Origin: Takakia lepidozioides
Lineage: Eukaryota; Streptophyta; Takakiopsida; Takakiales; Takakiaceae
Assembly: GCA_030704615.1 (NCBI GenBank)
Contig: CM060731.1
Location: forward strand, 63,652,756 to 63,716,755
Reading direction: 5' to 3'
Length of the DNA: 64,000 nucleotides
Positions 11,116-22,700 of this stretch are shown here, piece by piece. The position numbers and the translations under genes were made by a program. The notes beneath the pieces are model-generated. The model did no database searches, had not been told where the DNA came from, and saw only the letters and a program-made list of their open reading frames with translations. Each line of letters starts with the position of its first letter. The first letter of the stretch is position 1.

Positions 11116-12499
11116 AGGCTCTTATCTACGCTAGCTTCGGTTGGCGTCATATATATATTCATCCGATGGGACAATGGTGGTGCTCCCAACTCTGGGGCAA
11201 TGTTCCCACGCAATCCCATACGTTCCCTCGAGTTCCCAAGGAGTTCACACGCGTTCCCATGCATTCCCAAGCTAGGGTTTGTGTCGCTTTGCCTCTGCGA
11301 TTGCTGCAACGAGTTATGGCTTCTATGGAGCAACCAGAGGTGTTGTTCTTAGTTTCTTGAGCATCAATAGACCACCAAGAATGCCTCTAACTCCCTGAGC
11401 AAGCTATTTGCCACACAACAAGCTCTCTTTCTCTATAGAACTTATTGCAACAAACATAGAATAAGATATTGAGCTTTCTATGGCATACCCTCTTCTAGCC
11501 ATCGCACTCATAATGCTTCTTTCTATGGCCATAATGCACCTCTTAGAGCTCCTAATCCAGCCCTGCACTTGTCACTTCCATAGACATGCTCTTCCCAAGC
11601 TTGGGATTGAAACCCCAACTCAAAGCATGCTCTACAAAATACACTATTCTGCCCCAAAGAGAAATCAGATGTCTACCTCGACTCATAGCTCTTCTAAGCT
11701 TGAAGTTGAAGACTCCCACAAGCTGAAACTGCTCCACACATGCACCGCTTGCTTCCTTAACACCCGAGCTCTTCTTGAACTCTTCAAACCCTGCAACACT
11801 TGCAGGACAAGAGCTTCTTCACAAGCTCTCAAACTTTTCAATGGGGCTCCTTGAAGACCTCCTCTTGTACATAAACACCACAAGGCTTTCTTCTTGCAAA
11901 CCCTGCAACACCTTGTAACTTAAGAGCTATCTATCAAGCTCTCCTCCACACAAGTGTTAACTATGCTAACACCTTGCACTCATCGATGTAAGCGGGTCTT
12001 CTTCTAGTGATATGGAAATGGTGAAAAGAGGATAAACCACTCTATCACGTTCTATAAGTCAAGCCAATGACACCTTTGCTAAGGGACTCCACCATACAGA
12101 CCTCACCCACTCTCCATCTCAAGTATTAGAGCTATGGCGGCGAGAGAGGCATCGGGAGGCTCGACTAGAAGAAGACGAGCCTGCCTACGTCTCACGTGGA
12201 GATAACCTCTCCACGTCCCAAGTGAGGTTCGCCACCTCACTTGGCACATGGAACCAAATGAAATCCCAATGCCAACAAAATACAAATATAAATGTATAAT
12301 GTCTTAATTAGTTAGAATAACCATTTCTAACTAATCACAAACAAAACCATGACACATGGATTGATGGTAAGACCACAGGGATGACCCACCCCTTTTTGTG
12401 AAACTTGAATATAGTTCTCATAAACCGTCGCAACGCGAAGCCCTAATATATCTTGACCTTAGTGTGGAGGAAACTTTTTCTATGTCTGTAGATGTGGAC
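11116..12499. other. Unannotated stretch
   Basis: No gene was recognised. Repeated words such as CAAGCTCT, CTTGCAAACCCTGCAACACC and GAGCTCTT give it a retroelement-like feel, but no LTR pair, PBS or coding motif was found. Confidence 0.3.
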
Positions 12500-12677
12500 A
12501 ACCAAGCTCTAGCCCAGTGGTAATGGGCACATACTGCCTCTGCAGTAGTTGTGGGTTCAATCCACCGATTGGTGTCACAAAGGTGTCCACCTTCCTGACA
12601 GAAGGCAATAGCCCTTCCAGCTAAAAAGAGACAATAAATTACGCTTCCTTCGTGAGGCGTCATATATTATTATTACT
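12500..12677 (+). mobile_element. tRNA-derived SINE
   Basis: A pol III A-box-like sequence (TAGCCCAGTGGTAATGG, 12510-12526) is followed 26 bases later by a B box (GGGTTCAATCC, 12553-12563), the spacing of a tRNA-derived promoter. A non-tRNA body (CACAAAGGTGTCCACCTTCC...GAGGCGTCATAT) ends in ATTATTATTA, a typical SINE tail. A related copy on the minus strand at about 33586-33768 shares the body and the GAGGCGTCATATAT end, which shows this is a repeat family and not a single tRNA gene. Confidence 0.75.
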
Positions 12678-13128
12678 AATGTGTACATGTCTTGCAAATC
12701 TGTACTGAAGATGAGATATCTCTGATCTTAATGTGATGGACAAGGTAGATGGAAGTCTATGTAGGGCCTTTCGAAATTACATGGAGCTCTCGTAGGTAGA
12801 TCCGCCCGTATATGTGTGTATTGATTTTTGTTCAATGAAAATTTCCTCTTATTACGAACAACACTAAAAAGGTTTGAAAATTTGTGCTCCAATTTCGAAG
12901 AAATAGCCACTTAAGTTTGTCCCATAGGTTCCAAACAATTAGTCCAAAATTTGAAAATTCCCAAAATGCATTAGGCACTTTGAATTTGAATTAATTATTG
13001 CCTTACCAGATATAGGAGTTCGGTATGTGTTTCAGGAAATTTAATAATTCAAAAAAATCAGAATAATCAATTAATTGACCATATACATAATTATTTCTGC
13101 GTACCTTTATGATGGATGAAGAGGTGTC

Positions 13129-14299
13129 CGAACCAATGTTGGACTGGTATATAGGGCCTGGCTGGGTATCAACCAGGGTATTAAATAACTGGCCCGAATA
13201 GTATTGGCTGTTGTAATACTAGGGTTAAAAATCGAACCGCCTGGTATTGACAATTCCAATACCTAGGTCAATACACTACATAGGCGGGTATTGACAAAGG
13301 AAAACCCCCGTGCAATACCCGTACTATGGGCAAAAACAAGGACTATACACATGGTATAGATATGAAGTTGGGCTAGGGTCAGGCCATATCCAGCCCCAAG
13401 CGCCCGTCACTATTTTTCATTTCTTAGCACATGTCGGTAAGGTAATGAGAACTTGGCGTTGACAACTTCCACAAATTAATGCTAATTTTAAATAATGGAC
13501 CGGATGACATGCGGATGGATTGCAAGGTCGTTGAGCAAGGGATCAAGGATTTCTTTTTGTCGGAAGACAATTCGATTGATGAAGAAGAGGACCTCATTGT
13601 AGATGCTGGCATGTTTGACAATGAGGCTTGCAATCAGTTTTCTTTTAACAAAGTATAACAAAGCCTTATGGCTCTCTGTAATGTAAGGTTATTTTTTCCT
13701 TACCTCCTTTTTAATAAACTTACATGGCTACTATCCCCCTGTTCTAAAAAAAAAAAGATATCTAAGAAAACTAACAGAAAGAAAAACAAAAAAACAAAAA
13801 AAAATGCTCATTTTCCGCATGATGCGTGGTCGGGTTGTTGTTGTCAGCGGTGGGTGGAAACAATGACGGTGATAGTGAAGGATAGTGAAGGAGGTAGGAC
13901 AGTTGGGAGTCATAACAAAGCTCGTTTCACTTTGCGTACTAAAATCCGCAATATTATTATGTAATGCAAAGTCTGAATTTTATTTTTTATTTTTTGTCAG
14001 AATTTTGCAACAGAATATTTACGTTGTGAAATCAAGTATGCTTCTAAATTAATGATTTGGTGGTTATTTTTATTTTTATTTTTATTATTTATATCCGGGT
14101 TTATAACCGGCTGGTATTACGATTGGAATACCCGTCCTATTGATACACGTCCACAAATAAAAAACCATACTACTATTGAATATTAGCATTAAGTGAATAT
14201 TCACATACTATGGAATTGGCTGGTATTGAAAAATATATTTTTCTCAATACCAGGACCCGGCTGGTATTAAAAATGTAATACCCACCCAACATTGGTCCC
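13129..14299. mobile_element. TIR element (ACCAATGTTGG ends) with internal GGTATT-rich sequence
   Basis: The left end reads ACCAATGTTGGACTGGTAT. The right end, read on the minus strand from 14299, is ACCAATGTTGGGTGGGTAT. Subterminal sequence on both sides is rich in GGTATTG and CAATACC. About 13498-13650 has an acidic open frame (DFFLSEDNS...EEEDLIVD), possibly the tail of an hAT-like transposase, but this is weak. A third copy of the same end occurs at 42935-43215. No target duplication could be identified. Confidence 0.55.
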
Positions 14300-14437
14300 A
14301 ACTGTCGTGCCTCCTTCATTATCTTCACTATCACCGTCATTGTTTCCACCCACCGCCGACAACAACAACCCGACCACGCATCATGCGGAAAATGAGCCTT
14401 CTTCTTTTTTTATTTCTGTTAGTTTTCTTAGATAACT
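13743..14437. repeat. Long inverted repeat, about 140-bp arms
   Basis: Bases 13755-13912 (TCTAAGAAAACTAACAG ... GGACAGTTGGGA) match the reverse complement of about 14298-14435 almost throughout, including the run CTCATTTTCCGCATGATGCG. The arms are separated by about 385 bp. The outer arm abuts the right end of the TIR element, so one arm lies inside and one outside it. The transcript could form a long hairpin. Confidence 0.8.
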
Positions 14438-14439
14438 TT

Positions 14440-15924
14440 TTGCATCTGGATTTTTAATATTTTGAACCTTTTGCATGTGTTCTTATATTCCTAGTCAATG
14501 GGGACACTCAGAGAGGCCCAAATTCATTGCAAGAAGAGGCAAGGAAAAAATAACCAAAATTGAGCGCATAAATATATGTGGAGAATGTCTATTTATTAGG
14601 CAGGTCACTGGATAAGGGCTACAACTAAAATAACTGACGGATTGGGACTGCTAAGGTTGACACAGACGAATATTCTAGGACATCATGTGGGATAACGCTA
14701 TCTTCTGTTAAGTGTTCAGAACTCTGCATTACTTCAATGAATGAATAAGGATATGTCAAGAATATTTACTAGTATATTATTAGAGTATTCTGTGCTTCAT
14801 CTTCCTATAACAGCGGTAAATTGAGCAGCAGCTCTCGTGGAGATCGTTTTCTCTCCCATCGTCGTCCTCTCGTACAAGCTTCGTCTCTGTACTTGTCAGT
14901 GCGCTTCGTCTCTGTACTTCTTCGTTTCCCGGTTCGTAAGAAGTTCAACGATTTGTTCGTTTTGTGCCCTACAATATTGATCTGCAGGTATGTTTTTCAA
15001 CAGATTCTAGTTCTCTTTATATCTGAAGGTTGTTGAGAGAAGTCTAATCCTGGGAATCTGAACTCCCCACTTTGTTGTGAGCATAGTAGGAGCAAGGAAT
15101 TTGCTGCGGCTTGTTTAGTGTTGGGAACTTGATGACATGGATCTATGCATGCAATCCTTTCTTCCTTGAAGGCTGGTCATTATATCCCTTCGTCACTGGC
15201 TTTAACAATCAATCGAGACGGGTGAGTTCTTCCGTGGTCCCAGAATGCATTGAAACCGTTTACTGTAACAGTACTTTCTGTCAATATGACGCTTGTTGTA
15301 GCAAATGACCCGAGGGGAGAACTTTAGGGCACTGAACTTCCATTTGCCATTCTTTTGATGATTCGGGCAGTTCAGACTGTCTACGAAACGCACTACTATA
15401 ATACTACTTTACTCACGCAATGGGTATGGATTGTTGGGTGATGTTGATCCAGTCTGTGTGAAGAATTTTGATAGGATGTCCAGGGGATCCGCGACCTATC
15501 TTTGTATGTGTTTATTTGATATTGAAATTCATGTCTCAGTTTTCCTTTCTCAAAGAAGGAATCGAAGAGGGTTTGAGTCCCAGGCGTCGGGCCTGTTTTG
15601 TTGCAAGACAATCCCTATATAGAAGAGGAGAATTCGTAAGCTAGGGAATGTGGAGAACTTGCATGTAGAGGTAGCAAAGGCATAATGATGCGGTCGTGCC
15701 TGATTCGCTCAACAAAACTTGTGGCATTGTTCAGCAGGTTCACTTTAACTGGATTAGGAAACAGTTGGCCACAATCTTGGGTGGAGAGAAGAGGATTGTG
15801 AAGGGGCTATCAGACTAGAGAGTTAGTGCCAGGACGGTTCTTGGTGGGATTGGTACTTGAGATTTGTATTCTTGTGTGGAAGAACGGCAGCAACATTGTA
15901 ACACTCGCGAGAACGCGAGAATCG
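14440..15924. other. Upstream region of the SMP-30-like gene
   Basis: No coding feature was supportable. It contains pyrimidine-rich stretches and possible leader sequence before ATG 15925. No clear TATA element was found. Confidence 0.3.
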
Positions 15925-17629
15925 ATGGCAATGGGTTCTCCAAAGATAGACACATTCTACAAAGCGGGAGCGGAAGTGGGGAAAGGAGGGATCTGGGATC
16001 CAGACACAAAGACTTACTACTGGGTGGACATAGCCGGAAAATCCTTGCATGAGCTTCTTGTTCCGACCCAGAGCCGGAAAGACTACAATGTAGGTACTCA
16101 GGTAGGGGCAATGGCGCTATGTAAAGGCGGTGAAGGTCTGGTCATGGCTGTTGAGGACGGATTTGGATTGTGGAGCTTCAAAGAGATGCAGCTGAGAATG
16201 CTCGCGACGCCCTACGGGTTGAACAGCGGGTGGCGCATGAACGACGGTGCTTGTGACTCTCAAGGTCGCTTCTGGGCGGGAAGATTGTTCAAGACGGATG
16301 AGACAATACCTGGGGAAATTTATCGTCTGGAGACCGATGGGAAGACTGCAACGTCGATCATTCAAAATATCTGCTGCACCAATGGACTCCTGTGGAGCCC
16401 TGACAACAAGCTCATGTAACTCCTCATCAAATCTCTCGTTGAAGTTATGATGTTTCTCTTCCAAAAGCTCATGCCTCCCCCTCATCAACCATCCTCCTCT
16501 TGCTTTACACAGTTATTTAACTCCTCGTCAAGCCTTTCTTTGTTTCTTGTCAGTCGGTTTGAAGTCTCTCTCGCAACAAGCTCGTGTCATAAAATGTCTC
16601 GCTCCTTCTTTCTCCGCCCCCCACCCTCAGACCTTACAACGTTTCGCTTTTTTCTCTGAAAATTTCTATAACTAAAATCTGTAAGTTCCTTTCTTTCTTT
16701 TTCTTTTTGTTTCCTCTCTCATGTTTTCTTCCATTTTGTCCCATAAGCTCTATGAGCTTTCCGCGGACGTTATAAAGCTCCATTTCATTTCATTTCATTT
16801 AACAATCCAAAAGATCACGATCAAACATCTTTATCTAGCTGTAGTGACGCTTTGCGGAGTTGATGCTTATAGTTTACCGAATTTCATCCTTACTGCTCAG
16901 TGTGGTTCTCAGTGAGGGTTGCCACGTAAAGCCTTTTAAGCTCAAAAGTCACCTCGTTCACCGTTACACAGAGTACCACCAAATCAATTATGAAAGCAGC
17001 TTCTTTAAACAGTAATGCTGGATCCTGAAAATTTTCCTCTCTCTCGAACTGCTCTTTGTGAGTCACACATTTCCTTCTGTTTAAATTTCTGAGACTTGAG
17101 CAGCCGCTCAAAATTTGTAGGCCTCATCCTGGTACACTCTGCTCACTTCTCAAAGTACAGATGACAGATGTTTTGTCATACTGAATAGCAACGGTTCTGA
17201 ATTGTTTCCTTTGAATCCACTAGGTATTGCGGGGACAGCTCGTTGAAGAAGATCTATGTTTGGGACTATGAAGACGAGTCGGGGACTCCAACAAATGAGC
17301 GGCTTTTTCTAGACACAGCCGATCTATTTCCGGGGGTACCAGATGGAGCCACCATAGACTCCCAAGGATTTCTGTGGGTGTGTTTCTTCGATGGACACAA
17401 GCTCGTCCAGATCTCGCCTGAAGCAAAGGTGGTGCATGTCATCGACCTTCCTGTGAAGCGGCCCACTCAGCCCATTTGGTATGGTGAGGATCTCGACGAG
17501 TTGTTGATCACTACGGCTACATTGGGTGTTGATGTGCAGGAATATCCTGAGAGTGGAGATGTGCTCTGGATGAAGTCTACCGCGCGGGGCCAGTTGAAGG
17601 CCATGTACAAATACAACCCAGAAAAATAA
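15925..17629 (+). CDS. SMP-30/gluconolactonase-like protein, two exons
   Basis: Exons 15925-16415 and 17224-17629 join in frame across an 808-bp GT-AG intron (codon ATG is split as AT|G) to give 298 residues, about the usual length of this six-bladed beta-propeller family (regucalcin/SMP-30, lactone hydrolases). Family motifs: WDPDTKTYYWVDI near residues 24-36, MNDGACDSQGRFWAG, TNGLLWSPD and GVPDGATID. Two of the three metal ligands are present: N153 in TNGLLWS and D204 in PDGATID, at the positions of human N154 and D204. The third, the Glu of the usual G-E-G-P motif, is replaced by Lys (K20 in EVGKGGIWD). The enzyme may be inactive or use a different substrate. Start 15925 is chosen because the frame upstream has no ATG. 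No lesions were seen. Confidence 0.85.
16690..16805 (+). repeat. Dispersed repeat in SMP-30 intron, shared with 27660-27780
   Basis: The words TTTCCTCTCTCATGTTTTCTTCC and, further on, GAGCTTTCCGCGGAC and CCATTTCATTTC recur in the same order on the minus strand at 27780-27660. The two copies sit about 11 kb apart in opposite orientation. Confidence 0.7.
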
Positions 17630-19157
17630 AGTGGGTAACATAGTGTCCAGAAATGGAAGACTCATGAGAGCATGCCTTGTGACGCATAAAGACACTGCTG
17701 TGAAGTTTGTGGATACAATCAGTTTGAACACTGTGGTACTATCAACATACACTTGAACGTTCGCCTGAAGTGGACAAAGTTGATGAAAACCGCTTTTTGA
17801 AATCTTGTGCCCGATCTTCGTGCGCACATCAGTGTCTGTTTGGTTTCTTTGGTAACTGACCAACCGTAGGTGCTTGGAAGAAGTCTTCCATTGAGTTGTA
17901 CTTGGCCCAAAGCCGATGCGAGCGGTTCGCACAACAGTTTTATTCTGTTCTTCTTTTAAATATTTCTGGACCAAAACCATGCAGGTTTCTCTTGCCAATT
18001 CTGTTTTGATGAGTTCTTCTACAAAAGTTGAAAGGCTAAAGCTCAGAAAAGATGAAATTTAAGATGTGAAGGCAACTTTCAAGCGCAAGTGCAACTCATT
18101 TCCAAAAAAACACTAGGCTAATCAGTTTCTTCGTGAAGCAAAGAGCTCGCGCATTTGACACGAACAACGTTGCATGCGTATCGTATTCCCGGTAGGAACT
18201 CAAACACTTTAGCTGACGAGACGTTACTGGGAGGGAGGAATAATGAAACTTCTCCGCTAGCGATATTTAGTATCTCTTTCTCACTGTCCGTGCAGGCTAG
18301 GAAGAACGATGCAGAGAGATTGTGGAAGAGATTGTGGAGTGCGGGACGGCTGTGGAGACTTGTCCGATTCTTTTTGGTGTAAACGCTTGAAGGTGAACTC
18401 TCGGTACCTGGCAGCTGTACAGAGACAGAGGGAGAGAGCAGCAAGACAGAATGTACTTGACCCTTCCCTGCATAACTTATGTTGGTTATGACAGAACCCT
18501 TAAGGGCATAGTGGCCACGAAAACAGAGGGCCGCGAAATTAGAGGGTGAGAAGGGGCAGCTCCTTAAGGGGTTCGTTCCCACAGGAATGGACGGCATCTG
18601 TGTTTTAGGACAAGGGTCCCAAGTGGACAGGAAACCCACACAAATGTTTTCATAGACACCTCCTTGTAGATCACTTGAAAGGACTGAGATACCCGCTGAA
18701 AACTAGCCATTTCAAAAATTCCATAGGAGTTTTGAAGTTTTTGGGGCAGTCGTTCTTCCAAGCATTGAGTGAGATCTCAGTTTCCTACAAGCGTTGCATC
18801 TTGGTGTCTACATTGCGATCTCTCTTTGCACCTCGAGGGGTACGATGGTTTGATGCTGCCAGTGTTCTGCACTTTGCAGTGAGGTTTGTTTCGGGTTGCT
18901 GAGCTATGCGGGCGTAAGGTATAGTTCACCAGGTGCCTTCACAGACTGACGGCCGTCTGCTGCTGTGAAGGGCACGGAGTTGGAGAGCTAGGGATGGCAG
19001 CATTGCTGGCCAAGTGTGTCTCTCAAACTGGAGTGAGTTCCGTTTTGGCTCAGTCTGCTCCCACCGACGATCGCAACAGCTCCAGACAAACACATGGCAC
19101 CACTGGAACATCTTTCAAGTGGACCCTGGAATTGAGCATCGCACCCACATTCATATA
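17630..19157. other. Downstream region of the SMP-30-like gene
   Basis: No gene was recognised. Short open frames on both strands show no known motif. It ends at the first LTR of the tandem retroelement. Confidence 0.3.
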
Positions 19158-19367
19158 TGTTGGAAGTCAATTCTAACATTCATCAAGTCATATGATTAAT
19201 CTTGAAGGGACACAATTGTTAGACAAAGAGTTGTGATCTGTGTGAGTTAGACCTATTGGCTGTATCAATAGTCACAACTGTTCATGTCTTAAAGTGAGCA
19301 CAGGCTCACTATTGTAACATCTTCTTTATTATCAATTGCAAGTCACTCTCTCTCCATAAATTTTACA
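19158..19367 (+). repeat. LTR 1 of tandem TRIM-like element
   Basis: Begins TGTTGGAAG and ends TTTTACA. It is followed immediately by the PBS TGGTATCAGAGC. It is the most divergent of the three LTRs. Confidence 0.9.
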
Positions 19368-19380
19368 TGGTATCAGAGCT
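19368..19380 (+). other. Primer binding site (initiator Met tRNA type)
   Basis: TGGTATCAGAGCT directly abuts LTR 1, the standard plant copia-type minus-strand priming site. The same site follows LTR 2 at 24993-25005. Confidence 0.9.
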
Positions 19381-19768
19381 AGTACTCAACCGATCCATAG
19401 AGATCTAATGAGAGTCGACTTAAGATTGTCATGCTAGTATTGTAATACTAGTAGATATGATAGTCAAACAACTATCAAAGAAGAGCTATCTTCATGATCT
19501 AAAACATGTTAATATTGATATGTCATGGAGACAATTGAGTCTAATGGCCATTTCAAACATTTTAAAATGTTATTCAAGCATGTAACAATTTAGATTGTTA
19601 ATGATGCTTGGAATTCCAACAAACATGTTTAAGAACCTTCATAGAGTTATGTCATGCGGCATTAACTTAAAAGAAGAGATCTAAGGTGTCACCCCAAAAG
19701 CATCACTATTGGTGCATTATTTGAACTTCAAACGAGCAATTTCTCCAACAAGAACTTCTATTTGAAAA

Positions 19769-22700
19769 TGTTAGAATTGAGCAAGAACATAAACAAGAAC
19801 TTAAGTCTTAGACTAAAGCTAAAACTAAAGCTCTCTTCCCAACCATAGAAGCCACCATCATACTCTTACACTTAGACTAGTGGCTTCACCCCCGAGCTTG
19901 TACAAGAAGGTCTCTAGAAAGTCCTACTTGGTCACTTCCACTTCCACTATGGTAACCATCCACCTTCTAGCCATTCACCTTCCAAAGGTGAGTTAAACAA
20001 GATAATCTCTTAGACTTCTAAACCTTTGGCCTTCAAGACTCTTAGTCTTCTAGATATGTTTAATTACTACCAACACTCCCACTCAATTAAACCATATCAT
20101 TGAGCTACTTCGTTTGTCTTTAGAGAAGTAACACCAAATAAGGCTGAACACTTCATATGTTTTGTTTGTGGTAGACTCTTCGTCAAAACATCCGCAACCA
20201 TATCTCCTGTAGCACAATAGATCACCTTGATCTTTCCTTTGCATACAACTTCCCGTATGTAGTGATGTTGCACTTCAATGTGCTTCGTCCTTGAATGATA
20301 CTTCGGATTCTGACTTAGTGCAATCGCACTTTGATTGTCACAATAGAAAGTCGTAGGTAGTGATTGAAGATGATCCAAATCTCCAAGCAACTTCCGTAAC
20401 CAAATAGCCTCATTTGTTGCTTGTGTAATGGACATGTATTCAGCTTCTGTTGATGACAACGTTGTTGCAACTTGTCGTTTGCTAGACCAAGATACAGCTC
20501 CACCTGCTAGGAGAAAACAATGGTCTGAAGTTGATTTTCTACTATCAACGTCTCATGCCAAGTCAGCATCAGCAAAACCCAACAAACTTGGATTTTCCAC
20601 TCTCTTGTAGAGTAGACCAGAGGTTGATGTTCCTCTTAGATATCGAAATATCCTCTTCACTGCTTTCCGATGGGTTTGTCCGAGATTTGAAAGAAATTGT
20701 GATACCACTCCCACTGAATGTGCAATGTTTGGCCTAGTACAAACCATGTAATACATCAAACTGCCGACTGCGCTTTGATAAGGAGTTTTCCTCATATCTT
20801 CTTGCTCTTCTTGAGTCTTAGGTGTCATATCTTTCGTAAGTTTCAAACCAACTTTGAGAGGAGTTGATGTTCATCTCCAACTTAAACCTTTGTAGAATTG
20901 TCTCTATGTATTGTCGTTGATGCATGAATATTGTATGGTTCACTCGATCTCTCCTGATTTGAATACCAAGACATAACCGAATCTCACCCATGTCAGTCAT
21001 GGCAAACTCAGCACTCAACAGTGCTTTGGTTTCTGGCAACAACCTTTGATGATCGTTGGTGACAATGATTGTGTCATCCACATATAGAGTTATGACCACA
21101 AATTGCTCGCCCATCTTTTTCACATAGATGTTTGTGTCAGCAATGCTTCGCTCAAATCTTGCCTTTAAGAGGTAAGCATCGATCCTAACATATCAAGCTC
21201 GAGGACTTTGTTTGAGTCCATACAAACTCTTTTGCAGCTTACACAATATCACTTCCTCGTTGTACAAACCCTTCAGGTTGTCTCATGTAGATCTCTTCTT
21301 GTAGTTCTCCATTCGAAATGTCGTCTTAACATCCATTTGATGAACTTCGTGATCATGTTGAGCTGCAAGAGCTAACAACACTCTGATAGAAGAAATCTTC
21401 ACCACTGGTGAGAAGGTTTCGTTGTAATCCACTCCTTGAATTTGTGCATAGCCTTTAGCTACAAGACGAGCTTTGTACCGGTAAATAGATCCATCAGCTT
21501 TGTACTTCAACTTGAAGATCCACTTGCAATCAATGGCTCTTCGTCCTGCAGGCAACCTAGTGAGTGTCCATGCTTTGTTTTGCATCAATGAATCCAACTC
21601 TGAGTTGATTGCTTCTTCTCATTGTAGTTTGTCTGGAGAGCGCATCGCTTCCTCATATGTAGCAGGTTCAACCACTTGTGATGCTTCTTCCATAGCTTCA
21701 ATGGCACTCATAGATGTAATCAGTCTACTATAAGCTTTTTCTTTCCTGCTGAGATCTCCTTAGAATTGGGACATCTTCAACTTCATCTCTAGAGTCAATA
21801 TCAACAAGTGGTTCACCAGCTTCGACTCCTTGATCAACTCCATCAAGTTGAACACCTCCATCATTTGCTTCAGCCATCTCTTGTATTGGCTCCTCATAAG
21901 ACTCCTCTTGGAAATGGTGTAATGGCTCTAAGCTCATTCCTATGTCATCTTCTCCCACTACCAAAGAGGGTATGAAGCCTTCATCAAACACTACGTCCCA
22001 ACTGTGTTTGACAGCCTTAGTTGTCTCATTGAACAACTTATATCCCTTCACACCTTCTGTGTAGTCAATGAAGATGCATCCTTCTGATTTGGAGTCAAGT
22101 TTCCTTCGCTTCTGAGTAGGGATATGGACATATGCACGACATCCAAAAATCCTACAATGAGCCACACTAGGCTTCTGACCACTTCATACCTCTTCTAGTA
22201 TTTTTCCCAACACTGATTTGATAGGTATTCTGTTGTGAAGATATGCTGCAGTGCCAACAGCTTCTGCCCAAAAATGATTTGAAATATTCACTTCTTTCAA
22301 CATACTCCTTGCAGATTCTTGTAGTGATCTATTCATCCGCTCAGCTACACCATTCTGCTCAGGTGTATATGGAACAGTAAGCAGTCAAGCTATTCCATTC
22401 TCTTGACAAAACTGATTGAAGCCTTTGAGATGTACTCACCACCATTGTCGATCTCAAAATCTAAGAGATTTCCAGTTGTTCTGCAAGTACTTTGAACCTG
22501 TTTTGAATTTCTCTAGCACTTGACTTTTCTCTGCCTTAGGAAATTCACCACAACCCTCCTTGACAAATCATCAATGAATGTCACAAAGTACCTTGCTCCT
22601 CCAAGTGATGTGGTTTGCATTGACCTGCACACATCAGAATGTACCATCTCCAATATACTTATGGCTCTTCGTCCACCATCCTTAGGAAATTGACCTCGAT

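Noticed and set aside
12500-12580. True tRNA gene
   Set aside because: A and B boxes are present but acceptor arms do not pair, and the body recurs elsewhere without the B box, so it is a SINE.
18118-18639. Minus-strand frame of 173 codons
   Set aside because: No recognisable domain, no splice-supported extension, and composition like the surrounding noncoding DNA.
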